Positions 21,811 to 33,045 of a stretch of 64,000 nt of DNA are shown here, in pieces (the first letter of the stretch is position 1; each line of letters opens with the position of its first letter). Where the stretch lies: positions 46,934,001 through 46,998,000 of the forward strand of contig CM060733.1 of the NCBI GenBank assembly GCA_030704615.1, given 5' to 3'. A program made the position numbers and the translations under genes. This stretch comes from Takakia lepidozioides (taxonomy: Eukaryota > Streptophyta > Takakiopsida > Takakiales > Takakiaceae). The notes below the pieces were generated by a model, which saw only the letters and a program-made list of their open reading frames with translations, ran no database searches and was not told the origin of the DNA.

Positions 21811-22992
21811 TTTGTTGGCCTTGCCTTTAGTAGGGACTACGGATTCACTTGCATCCAAGTATCTAAAGACCTTATATCTTGAGTGGGTCCCACCTGGGCA
21901 CAAGTTTGTTGTACTCTTTATGTTCTTTATGTGTTCCATTTATGGATGAATGTGGATACTATGAGATGAACTTTGTAAATGAAATCTCCAATGGATCCCG
22001 CATTAATTATGGATGGATGTAAATCCATGGATTAGGTGACAATTTACATTAATTTCAAACGTGTGGTGCGTCCTAAGGCGTAGGATGAATTTGATCAACA
22101 CCGTTGGTCAGAATTGATTGATGAATGGAATTAAGCATCATGGATGAAATCTGGTTCATAGTTGTGGAAGACTGCCATGGATGGTGTAGGGTTTTCCGCG
22201 ATGCAAAATTGGGTCTGAGCCCTGCATGGCTTAACGTGAATGGACAATGGCAGCGGGGGCTCGTCAATTGAAGGAGAAAAGCAAGTGGTGAATCTAGGAT
22301 TTCATGATTAGCATCGTGTGTATGGAGCAAGTATGGAGGCAAGAGGGGAGGTAGCTTAGCCTCGTGCGTATAAGGAGGCAAGAGTGGAGCAGTGCATCTC
22401 TCGTAAAGCTTAGGTATATGTTCGCACTGAGCTGATTGGATTCCAACTTTAGTTCTACAAGAGAGGAACAATTAATTCCTAATGGTGCCTGTGATCTTGT
22501 TGCTATGAAGGTAAAGTTCTGTTACATTTTGCAATCATCTGTTAATGCTGTGAATATTGTCTAGATGTATCGATGACATATCATATGATAACCGTGTACG
22601 ATGACTGTCTCTCATCCCCTGTGAGTACCACCTTGCCCCATCCCTGGGATACAGGTGAAATTGAGATGCTCTGTGAGGCAATATTGGAGATAATTACGTG
22701 CAAAATATGATGGCTATTTGACGAGAAGGACAGTATGGGATAATTGGTTTTCAGGTGCCTATCAGAAAAAATGGGTCTAAGTGCAAAATTGTGAGTTTTA
22801 TGGGCGATTCTAGTTCTATGAAACCGTCTTTGAACTGCAGTCTGGATCGTTGTTCCTCAATGTTGGATTATGCTGCAGGTATTGCTAGCTTAAGCACCAA
22901 AACAACCAGGAATGTAGATAGTTTAATTATGGGGAATTTTGAGCGCTGCATGAAATGGGCAAATACCACCTCGGAAGTGGTTGTGTAAGAGG
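21811..22992. other. Intergenic, no gene supported
   Basis: There are short frames only. A duplicated 'ggagcaagtatggaggcaaga' / 'aaggaggcaagagtggag' motif lies at about 22322-22390. Confidence 0.35.
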
Positions 22993-23222
22993 GGGGTGGG
23001 GAAGATTTAATAGGATCCCCGCCGGAGGAGCGCAGGCTGTCGGAATCCGGCGAAAGTACCGTCAAGTACCCATTAAGTTCCTACACTATTCCTATTGTCT
23101 TCCGAAAACAATATGAATAATGTAGGAACTTAAAGCTGCCATCTCTGACGGTGCTCTCGCCAGATTCAAGCAGCGGCTGCTCCTCCAGTGAGCTCCCTGT
23201 CAAATCCTTTCCATCCCCACTT
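22993..23222. mobile_element. Palindromic MITE-like foldback (about 230 bp)
   Basis: The two halves are imperfect reverse complements. 'ccggaggag' pairs with 'ctcctccag', 'ggaatccggcgaaagtaccgtca' with 'tgacggtgctctcgccagattc', and 'ttaagttcctacactattc' with 'gaataatgtaggaacttaa'. A loop of about 20 bp lies near 23092-23112. No open frame exists. A related half copy ('cattaagttcttgcagtattcctagtgttctc') occurs near 24039-24090. Confidence 0.7.
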
Positions 23223-24264
23223 ACTGGTAAGGTGATGGCAGTGGAGGTGGGTGAGTAGTGTAACCCCGAGAGTGTAAGAGTTGGATTCCGTGGGCAGCCC
23301 CAACCGGCCCTATGTGAATCACCCTTAGGATTAAAGAGGCGTTACTAGCTTAGATAGACTATTAATTTCTAAGGGGCGTCCCCACAGATTCTTTCCTTGC
23401 TAAGGGGCGCAAAGAAAACGTCGATCGAGTTTTGCAGCACCCCCAACTAACACATTGGTCTTGTCTTATAGTGGGCCGTAGCCTTAGAGAATGCTATTGA
23501 TTTTCATCCACAATAAGTTAGATTTTAGGAGAGGGGATGAATTTTGACATCTTAGACTAAAACTTATATCATTTACTAGGCCCATATGGCAATTTGTGCC
23601 AAGATTTTAGAGGGGTGAATAGGTAGGTGCCCATGGAAGCACCCTTTCTCATTTTAAAGGGCCAATTCCCTCCTAGGGGCCATTGCTTGGGAGGGCGATT
23701 GGGATTCTCTGCGTGGAACCTGGCTCTAATAACCCCCGGGTCGTGAGGTGATGGTAGCGGAGGTGGTGAGTAGTCTAACCCCTGGAAGCATAAGCCCTTG
23801 GCTCCTTTGGCTCGTGTAACTCCTCTTAGTACATTTTATACTTGGCCAAATTTTGGACTTAGTCAAATTTCAAGACCAATTTCAAAGACCAGTGGAAGTT
23901 AATCAGTCGAGTTGCACTCCCCTCCGTCTAACCCATTGTCACCCCAATCTGGAGTTACACTCCGTTCATTTCTATGTCAGTCTCGAGAGGATGGAGAAGA
24001 TTTGACATTTCGAAACTGGCATCAGAGATTGCACATGTGCATTAAGTTCTTGCAGTATTCCTAGTGTTCTCCCAAACAATTAATGTATTATTAGTTCTGG
24101 CAATCTTTTTTTTGTTTTTATAATCTTAAGAACAGGGTTTTTTTTTTCTTCAAACGGCAAGTTTGGATGAGGGGGTGGTTATCGGGGGCTTAAGTTGATT
24201 ATTTCACTGCCCTTTTTAAAAAATAGGAAAAAAGGTAATAGGCCTGATCATCAGTTAGTGAAAA
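23223..24264. repeat. Repeat-rich stretch with duplicated segments
   Basis: 'ggtgatggcagtggaggtgggtgagtagtgtaacccc' (23229-23266) recurs as 'ggtgatggtagcggaggtggtgagtagtctaacccc' (23746-23782). The half copy of the palindromic element is near 24039-24090. No gene is supported. Confidence 0.45.
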
Positions 24265-24660
24265 GGCGGATTTTTTTTTAATAATTAAAGGGGACGGACG
24301 GAGCAGAGTTTATCTTAAAAAATTCGGAAAATAGCACGAGTTTTGCAAAAATTAGGCATATATTCTGTTCATCCATTCAAATTAGGACAAAATCTCCACA
24401 TCCGTACTTTCATCATTCATATAATCCATATTCGGCGAATCCATCCATAATTATTATTATTTTTGGAGAAATTTTGGCGGTTTCATCCATGAAAAAACAT
24501 GGAATTTGCTACGGAATATTCTTTTCTAGTTTTTGAAATTCGCCTAAGAAAAAACGCTGGGACGGAGCCCTGTTAATCAAAGTAAAAAACAAGGAAAAAA
24601 TAACCTGGTGGGGTTAACAATGTATAGGTACATCATTATAAAAATAAATAAAAAAATAAA
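24265..24660. repeat. Dispersed repeat copy 2 (24315-24545) flanked by two LINE tails
   Basis: 24315-24545 matches 3900-4145 block by block. On each side is a GGGACGGAG block (24292-24303 and 24559-24571) of the LINE-tail family, the right one followed by 'gccctgttaatcaaagtaaaaaacaaggaaaaaataacc' as at 20165. Two members of the same tail family bracketing the other repeat suggest nested or composite insertion. Confidence 0.55.
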
Positions 24661-24887
24661 AAAATAGGGACATCATCATTAATATTAATATTATTAGAAT
24701 GTGAATAGCCATTTAGATTTGTTTTGTTTATATTCATTTGTGAGCTAGGCTTCTGCAATACAATACTGTTTTGTAGGTATAACAGAGGCCTGAAAGGGAT
24801 GGAAAACAGATATCATCCGTGAGGCTAACATCGTCTCGCACCTCTGGGAGGTCTGATCGATCCACCACAACGCCAGCTGCTGTGGCT

Positions 24888-27800
24888 ATGGCGGGCGCCA
24901 GCGCGGCCCTCCAACAGCGCTGTGGGGGCCCTCTCCGCAGCTTTCAATCCGCTTCTTCTGTTGGAAATTTTGTTTATTTTTCGAATGTGCGTTGCAGTTC
25001 TTCCGCTGGGCGAGCGCCTTCTTGCTGTCTCAGGATCACCTCGTGGGCTGGCTCGAGATGCTCCGTTGGATTTTCCAGCAATCAAATCCTTTCGGTAATC
25101 AGTCTTTGAATGCATCACGTATTTGGGTTGGGTCTCTCATTGTTTGCAAAGCTGAGCTGAGATTTCGTAATGTCCCCCCTGCCTGTCCAGCATTCTCATG
25201 GGAGTGACATCGTCGTTGTCTCGCTATGTAGGTTATTTTATATGTCTGCGGTAGATCGCTCCCGAAGATAAAGCTGCCGTTGTTTCCTTAGATGGATTCA
25301 CTCTTGTGATATTTCTGTGCGGCAATTGCAATTAGAAAATCCCGAACATGGTCGGCAGACAGACATGTTTTGTAATGTAAATTCTGGTAAATGTGTGGGT
25401 CTAGCGTGTTGTGGTAAGCATTCACGTCTGAGTGCTTGCCTGCAGAGTGCCGGGGTTGCAACAAAATGTATTTGACTTAAATAATAAGGTTGCAGAGTTC
25501 CCTGTGAGAAACTAGAAACTCCTCAGAAGGTTTCGCTGAAGGTTATGTGCCTTAAACCTTTCTAACAAAATATTGAGTAGTGAGGTTTGAGCAGAGAAGA
25601 GTCATATGGCCGTGAAGGTGGTGAGTGAGTGACCTTCGTACCAGACAGATACAGCCCCTGATGCGAGGAGTCTCTTGACATTCTTGGCTTCTTCATTGTA
25701 GTTCATGGATTATTCTTTGCAAAATTGTTGCAATCTCAACTGGGTTGCTCTGTTCACAGAGAGAGGAGCAGCTGTGGCTTGCCTCCAAACCAAAAGAGCT
25801 AGCAAATGAGCAGGGCAGACAGGGCAGACGCAGAGGTGGGGTGTTGAAAATAAGAGCTGCTGTGTTTGACCAGCTCACTACCAGTCTTGAAGCAGCTTGG
25901 ACTAAACTGCGGAAAGAAGGTGATAATCCCTCTTTCAGCATCTATCTTAATGTTGTATTGCAATGTTGGGGCTCAACACACATCGCAGCTCACAGTGCGA
26001 GAGGTTTTAGGGTATCTAACCGCAGGCAGTGTGGGAAGTCGCCTGTGTTCAACATGTTATAGTTGGGACACGTCATCCGAGGACTCAAAATGTCGCAATC
26101 TCTGCAAATTGACAGAGAAAAATCATTGCTGCATAACTAGGGTCATCATTGAAAACAAAAACTTGGGTATGCAAGCTGAACTGTGCCAGCCTACAAAGCT
26201 GAATGCTCAAACATCATTTTTGCAACAGCCTGGGATTGGAGACCCAATTGCCCCACCCTGCAAAGGCAAATGCTGAACCTTTCAAACGTTACTCCTAAGT
26301 GTATCCAATCTGACTTGTGCAATCCGACTAATGGTATCCAAGAGACAGATCAGGAGCATAGGTTGGGTGAGGCAGCCACTTAGTGGGGAAAACAGTGTCT
26401 TTGATACCCAAGAGACTCCAGCTTGTGGACTCTCAGTATACCTCTGTACTTGTAGGTTGACAGGTGCTAGTTAGCAACTGTTGCTGAAGCAGACAGGTGC
26501 AGTAAAGCTGCGTTGTGAGGCAGTTGCTGTTAACCAGGATTACAGTGGGTGTTTGAACAAGTTTCTTTGGTACTACTAGTAGTGTTCCAAATCTCGTTGA
26601 TGTATTGTGTGCGATTAGTACGGTGGTAGTTGGTTCTCAGTACTTTGTGTCTTTACTCCAGATGTTTTGACAAGAGAAAATGTGAAGGAGCCCATGCGCG
26701 ACATTCGACGAGCTCTCTTGGAGGCCGATGTATGTCCAATGTTCTCTTTGTCTCACTAGTGTTTCTCAAGTATTCACTTCAGATTGGTGTAGTCGCTATC
26801 CACTAAACAGGGCTCTTGTCAAAGGCTGAAGCTACGTGTATGTTTTTGCTCAAACCTTACCAAAGAAAAGTAAGCTCAATAATAGCCACAGTTTCTGGAT
26901 ACAGTCCCAAGAGTTTGCATGTCTGTTGCTGGGTGCAGGTGAGTCTGCCAGTAGTGCGTCGGTTTGTCACGTCTGTTTCGGAGAAAGCAGTAGGCACGGG
27001 TGTGATCCGTGGAGTAAGATCTGACCAACAGCTTGTCAAGGTAGGCTTGGATCCTCATTTTGCTTGCCCGCCATGGTGCAAACTCACTTTATCAACTCCT
27101 GTGTCCAGCATATCTATGAGTTTTCACGTCCACCATCCTTTTGAGTATCATTCCGTGGCAGCCCTTGCCGGAAACTGTGTGTGACAAGATGACCTATTGC
27201 CAAGTTGGTTGGGTGGGCTGTTTGTAGAATGCTATCTTAGGAAAGCTTATTTGGACTATGTTGTTGAAGATGGAGGTTTCTGGAGAAGTGATGTTGAGAG
27301 AAATCTCAAATCTGAACAAACCTAATACCATGTATTTGCTATAAGGAAAAGTCAGAAATTGTGACAACATACTTCTGATCAGAGGACATAGAATTCTGTA
27401 AAATGTAGAAGTTAATGAGGACCCTCAGCCTCAAATTGAACAAGGCGAAGGTTTGAGATGCACAGTTTGTAAGGATGGCTGTCCTGGGCATGTGGACTTG
27501 CAATTTTAAATTGGGAAACAGGAGGCACTGAGGAAGGGGCTGGCAGAGTGCAGGTGGTGAATGATGAGCTGGTGGCTCTTATGGGTGGAGATATGTCCAG
27601 CCTTGAATATGCTAAAGCAGCTCCCACTGTCATCCTTATGGCAGGCCTGCAGGGTGTTGGCAAAACCACTGCCTGCGGCAAACTAGCCCTCTATGTTAAG
27701 AAGAAGGCATGTATTGATCTTCACCTCTAAATGGATTTCATTTTTGGGGTGGATAAGCTAGTTACTCATTGCAACTTTAGGAAAAGCCAGATTAGTGGAA

Positions 27801-30800
27801 TATGTATCAGCGTGGGATGTTACTATGTGTCCATTTCTTCTTGCATGTTCCAAGCGTTGCCAGATCAGTTTCCTCACGTACACTTGAGGGCAGTGGTATC
27901 TTCATGCTTTGTGGAAGATTACTTTATGCTTGGAAAGTATGGTTAAGGAACACGTGGTGAAGAACCTTGAAGTTACCTGTCCATGCCTAATCACCACAAC
28001 ACTGTTGGACTGGTTTGGAGGGAAGCAGGGGAAGAGCTGTATGATGGTTGCCACAGACGTGTACAGGCCGGCAGCCATTGACCAGCTTGTCACCCTTGGC
28101 AAGCAGGTGCTTCCTGGATGAGGGGTCGCATTGCACTTGACATTTTGAATTGGAAATTCATATCTCACAAACTCTATCTGTACTCAAACTTTGTCCACAA
28201 ACTATATGCCTTAGAGGGTCCAACTAGTGGCATCGACTGAATGTGATGTGGGCAAACTAGTCGAGCCTTGATTCACCTACTCTTGACAGTGGTTACCATC
28301 AGGTGGCATCCTGCAGGATTCCATGAAGTCTTTGGGTGGGTAGTGACATTGCAGATCATAGGAAGCAGGTAGCTGGTGAGATGTTTCCCAGAGCAGTGTT
28401 GTTGTGTGCTGTGGTATCCACACATGACTGTAATTTGTCTCAAAAAGCTTTGCAACGTGGATTAGTGCCCTGAAACCCTTCAATATTATGAGACCAACTT
28501 TTTGAAATGAGCATTGTCAGATTTTGGAGAAGCAATCATGGCAATCATGTATCAATGATGATTTCCTGTTTGATGTTCCCAGGTGGATGTTCCTGTTTTC
28601 GAGGCAGGTAATCAAATAAAGCCTGTGGAAATTGCAAGGAGGGGTCTGGCTGAGGCCAAGAAGAAAGGTGTTGATGTTGTGATAGTTGATACAGCTGGAC
28701 GACTTCAGGTTTGTTTTTTGTTCTGTTTTGTCATCTTTCTACCGTGTTCGATGGGAACTTTGGCCTCCTGTGGATGTAATTTTTCTCTTTGTCTACTTTG
28801 TCACATAGGCCCTCAGGGCCCTGTTGGGTGTAACGAAGTTTTGTCCTTCGCGTATATGAGTATGTAAGATTTAATGTATTTATTTAAAATATGTATTAAA
28901 TATATTGTACTGAATTTTATTGAATGATAGGTACAAAGGGGTCCCCTTTTCTTCCAAAGGACAAAACAGAGGGGCTCAATTGTGTGAAATTCTGTCATCT
29001 TGGCAATGCATTACTGTCCTGGAGCTTCTTTAGAAGCAGGGCAGGACCAGACAAGGATCTCAATAGATTTGCAGCTCTCATCCATGCAAATGTTTCTCTC
29101 CATGTTGTTTCACTTGTTGACAAGGGTTTGGTGTGGAGGGTCAAATTACAGGTAGACCGTGGAATGATGGACGAATTGAAACAGATGAAACAAGCACTGA
29201 ACCCAACAGAGGTTCTTCTAGTGGTGGATGCCATGACTGGACAAGAAGCTGCAGGTTCTGATGCATGACCTTGTTTCTTTGATGGAGTTAATAGGTTGCA
29301 TGGAGTGAGAGTGTGTGTTTTCAAGCATTTCCAAATAGAGGGTTGATGCATATGCAAAATGCAGAACGGAGCTTACTAAAGTCTTCAGTTTTCTGTCATA
29401 ATCCTTTCAGCTTGCTTGAATTGGCTGCTTGCTTGCAGTTAATTCGAGCTTGAATGTACATGTCACAAGGCCAATGGAGCAATTTGCCTCAGCACTAAAA
29501 CCTCACATAGCCTTCAGTTGCTGTAACCAACCTATACAAGCTTTCAACCTATAAATAGACCACCTTATTTGTTGTTGTACTAATAAGGTTAGAGAGTGAT
29601 GGTTAAGTCTTTTGGCTCTGGAGGTGAAATATGTATCAAGATCAATGTAGGAACTTGGTGCTCTAGTTTTCTCTGAGGTGAATACCTTTGTCTGGGCCTT
29701 TGCTGGCATTGTGGCTCCTTGCCTTTGTGGACTGTTTTAGCTTTGCTAAGGGGATATGTAAAGGCTTCTGAAGTTTTGGAGATGGGGGTTGAGAAATGCA
29801 GGGCTTGTGGCAGCTTTCAATTTGGAAGTGGGCATTACAGGTGCTGTGCTCACCAAACTTGATGGAGACTCGCGCGGTGGAGCTGCACTTAGTGTGAAAG
29901 AGGTTATACCAGCCTCCCTGCATTCAGTCACCGGCCTTCTTTTCTTATTGGGGCGTGTTGTTCATGTGGCTCCTGTTGTGGATGGCTGTAGGTGTCGGGT
30001 AAACCAATAAAATTTGTTGGGGAGGGGGAAGGGATGGAAGCTTTGGAGCCTTTTTATCCGAACCGCATGGCGAGCCGTATCCTAGGGATGGGTGACGTGT
30101 TGTCATTTGTGGAGAAAGCTCAAGAAGTTGTGAGTGCACCTTCTCTTGTATTTAAATCTCTACTCCTGAATTGAACATCAGTGTCAAACGACTACCTTTG
30201 TTCATGTCTTGCTATTGTCTCTTGATGATTATGTTTACTTTTCTGGTGCTAAGGGAACAAGGGAGTTCTGCAGTGACCTAACTAGTGGAGAATATAGATG
30301 CTTCAATGACCCGCAATTCTCCCCAGGTGGAAGCAGTGTGGAAGCTTTGTGCTAGTGTTAAAAAGTCCCACCTGGACCACTGTGTTGTTGGGAGCTCATT
30401 CTCTCCTGGTATTCTCTGGTTGAACTAGACCAGACATATGAGAGAGGAATGTTCAGCACATATTGTGCTGAAATGGAAGAGATTATTCATGTGCCTTGCT
30501 AAGTAGAGTGCTTGGGAGTGAATGGGGGACAGATGCTGAAAGAGGAGGCAGAGGATATGCAGAAGAAGATTATGGAAGCTAAATTTGACTTCAATGATTT
30601 TCTGAAGCAAACACGCTCTTTAGCCCGGATGGGTTCCATGAGTGGCCTTGTCAAACTCATTCCTGGAATGAACAAGGTCTTCCCCCTTGCCCACATGCTT
30701 TATTTTGTAGATCATGCTTATGACCTTTATCTTTGACGCCAAGTAACTTCCTTAAGTCTTGCCTTAGGACTCAAACCCTAGTGGCTTGCTGCTTTTTCTC

Positions 30801-32250
30801 ACCTTGAATGTTGCAATGTGACAGTTGGGCTGTCAGAGTTAACCTGAAAGTTTCAAGTTGATGGAAGTGGATGAGTTGGTTCAACTGAATTGGGATGAAG
30901 TTTGTGTCATATATATTGAGCAGGTGACGCCGCAGCAAATTCGTGAGGCAGAGAAGAGTCTGAAGATAATGGAGTCCATGATCAACTCTATGACTCCTAG
31001 TGCGTTCTTCAGGGGTCCCCTTGTGTGTGTCTGATCTCGTCACAAATCTGGTTTTTGTGCTAGTTGTTTAAAACTTGTAAACTTTATACTCTTTGAACTG
31101 TTGGTCTTCTGAGTGAAAGTGGGTGTGGTAGGCAGGTTTCTAGCACTTATTCCCTTGAAAGAGATCTTGAAAGTAAGCTATGGACGTGTCTTGCAATTCT
31201 GAAGAACATGTGGATCAACGTACAGAGGAAAGGGCAGACCCAGAGTTGCTTGCCAAGTCACCGTCAAGGAGGCGAAGAGTGGCATTGGGCTCAGGAAGAT
31301 CACAAGAGCAGGTGGGTATGGGTGAGTCAGCTCTCTGTTGTGGCTTACTTGTGAAGTACAAACACCTGCGTTGTCTGATTTCTATTCGTCAGCCTAATTG
31401 ACAGACTGGTTGAAATATTATGACATTGCACTATATCTGAAGTATACATCGGTTATGTTGCAATGGACCTTGCATGGCTGGATTGTTATTGGGACAATGG
31501 TGTGAATAGGATTCTTTTTGTCAGACAACACCTGGGCTGCACTTTGAAATGCAGGGCTGTGGAATTCGTATTTAGAGAGGCAGGGATTGCATTAGCGCTT
31601 TTACTGTGTGCCACAAAACCTCTCTGCCATTAGAGACATCTGAATCAACAAAAAACGTGTTGGAGTTTAACATCAAAAGGATACCAAGTGGACCAAGTGA
31701 AAGATAATACCAAAGGAAGGCCAAGGGGGATTGACGAAGTTGAATTTTGAACGGTCTGTCATCTATGGAAAACTCGTGAGTGAAGTGAGAGTGTCGTGCT
31801 AGTCACGTGCACTTAATTTCTGGTGGCTGGGAGGGGAGACAGGTGAGCTCTCTGGTTTCGCAGCTCTTTCAGATGCGCGCACGCATGAAGAACCTGGCTA
31901 CCATGATGCAGGGTGGCACTATTCCAGGCTTGGAAGGCCTGGATGACCCACTGAAAGGGGCACGGAAGGTGTACTTTCTCCTCATAAATTGCGGTTTTCA
32001 ATCTTGGTTGATTGTTAAGCTGGGATGAAGTTGGCATCCGTGCTCAGGACATGGTTGTTAGCAGGTTACAAGTTATCATCGCCAACAGCATTGGAAAGAA
32101 TGTACCTGGTGTTGAAGGGATGTAATGGTTGGTTGGCAGGCTGCACCAGGCACAGCTAAACGGAAGAAGAGCCGCTCGGGATTGCAGCAGCAGCTGACAG
32201 CTTCTGGGGCAGGGGGTGCAGCCCCCAAAGGTTTTGGTGCCAAGAAATGA
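24888..32250 (+). CDS. cpSRP54: Chloroplast signal recognition particle 54 kDa protein (cpSRP54/FFC)
   Basis: Fifteen exons: 24888-25094, 25760-25919, 26662-26729, 26939-27040, 27554-27706, 28029-28106, 28583-28708, 29152-29254, 29802-29902, 29992-30129, 30533-30676, 30924-30999, 31226-31311, 31843-31968, 32140-32250. Phases fit throughout and give 592 aa, against 564 in Arabidopsis. Residues 1 to about 100 are Ser/Arg-rich, as in plastid transit peptides. The N domain follows ([14 protein letters not shown]), then the G domain with GLQGVGKTT (210-218), [17 protein letters not shown] (292-297) and TKLDGDS (350-356). The M domain runs from about 413 ([17 protein letters not shown]). The C-terminus has AKRKK (562-566), in the place of the ARRKR motif that binds cpSRP43. 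This GTPase guides light-harvesting and other thylakoid proteins to Alb3 with FtsY. Intron 5 appears to use a GC donor (AAG|GCATGT). Confidence 0.95.
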
Positions 32251-32860
32251 GTTTCATTATGCGGGAGATCTCATCAATCTTGTTGTATACATGCCTCACG
32301 TTCCCCTCAATTGTTATTGTAGCTTTCGGGGATAGTTAGGTCTTACAGAGTCACTTGTAAGAGGTCGCAAATCGACCGAGGAGTTTGGGGCAGATTAGGT
32401 AGATTAGGAAGGGATGTGAGGACGGTTTACTCGGGTCTATCATGGCATAGCCCATGCAAATGTGGCCATTTATTTCACCCCATGGTTGAGGAAGGACGAC
32501 TTGAAGGTTTGTGTTACTACCTCCACTAAGGAGGCCCAAGGTCATATTGAGATGGGGGCTGGGTAGGTCATTACTGCTACTTGGTCCTCCAGACCTTCTG
32601 TGCACCCAGTTCCATTGTCTTGTTCGGCACGAGGTTCGATAATTCCTTTGGATGTATGCATATCCATTGATGGTCTGGCATGAGTTGTTTGGTGGCCGGG
32701 GTACTGTGCTTCTATTGGGCTAGGGTCCAGTTTGCAGGGTATAGGATCCCCTTCGACCTCTGTTTATCTTTTGTTTGTTTTTCTTTTGGTTATTTTCGCT
32801 CTATCATATGTAATGTAAACTGTATGGAGTGATTGTGGTACGAGATAAGAGCATCCAGTA
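32251..32860 (+). other. 3' flank of the cpSRP54 gene
   Basis: Probable 3' UTR, with T-rich and 'tgtaatgtaaac' sequence near 32808-32820 that could serve polyadenylation. No other gene is supported. Confidence 0.4.
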
Positions 32861-32861
32861 G

Positions 32862-33045
32862 ATAGCCCAGTGGTTACGGTTAATATATTTTGACTAGTGG
32901 TTGTGGGTTGAAAACCACCTTAGTGTTTTGGATGTCATAAACGTGTCCGTGTCCGCCTTCCCATCGGAAGGCAATAGCCCTTTGGGGTCAAGTGGCACCA
33001 TAAGTTACACTTGCTTCGGTAAGAGTTGACATATGTTTTTAACAA
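32862..33045 (+). repeat. SINE-like element, copy 2
   Basis: 'gatagcccagtggttacgg' (about 32873) looks like a tRNA A box and 'gtgggttgaaaaccacc' (about 32905-32921) like a B box. The body 'gtccgccttcccatcggaaggcaatagccctt' matches the copy near 13158. The head matches the copy in the TIC-like gene ('ggtggcccagtggttacc', 43643). Confidence 0.55.

Noticed and set aside
25405-25470. tRNA-like sequence in the first intron of cpSRP54
   Set aside because: 'tctagcgtgttgtggtaagcattcacg...gccggggttgcaac' recalls tRNA boxes, but no cloverleaf with a proper anticodon stem and acceptor stem can be drawn; at most a decayed SINE.
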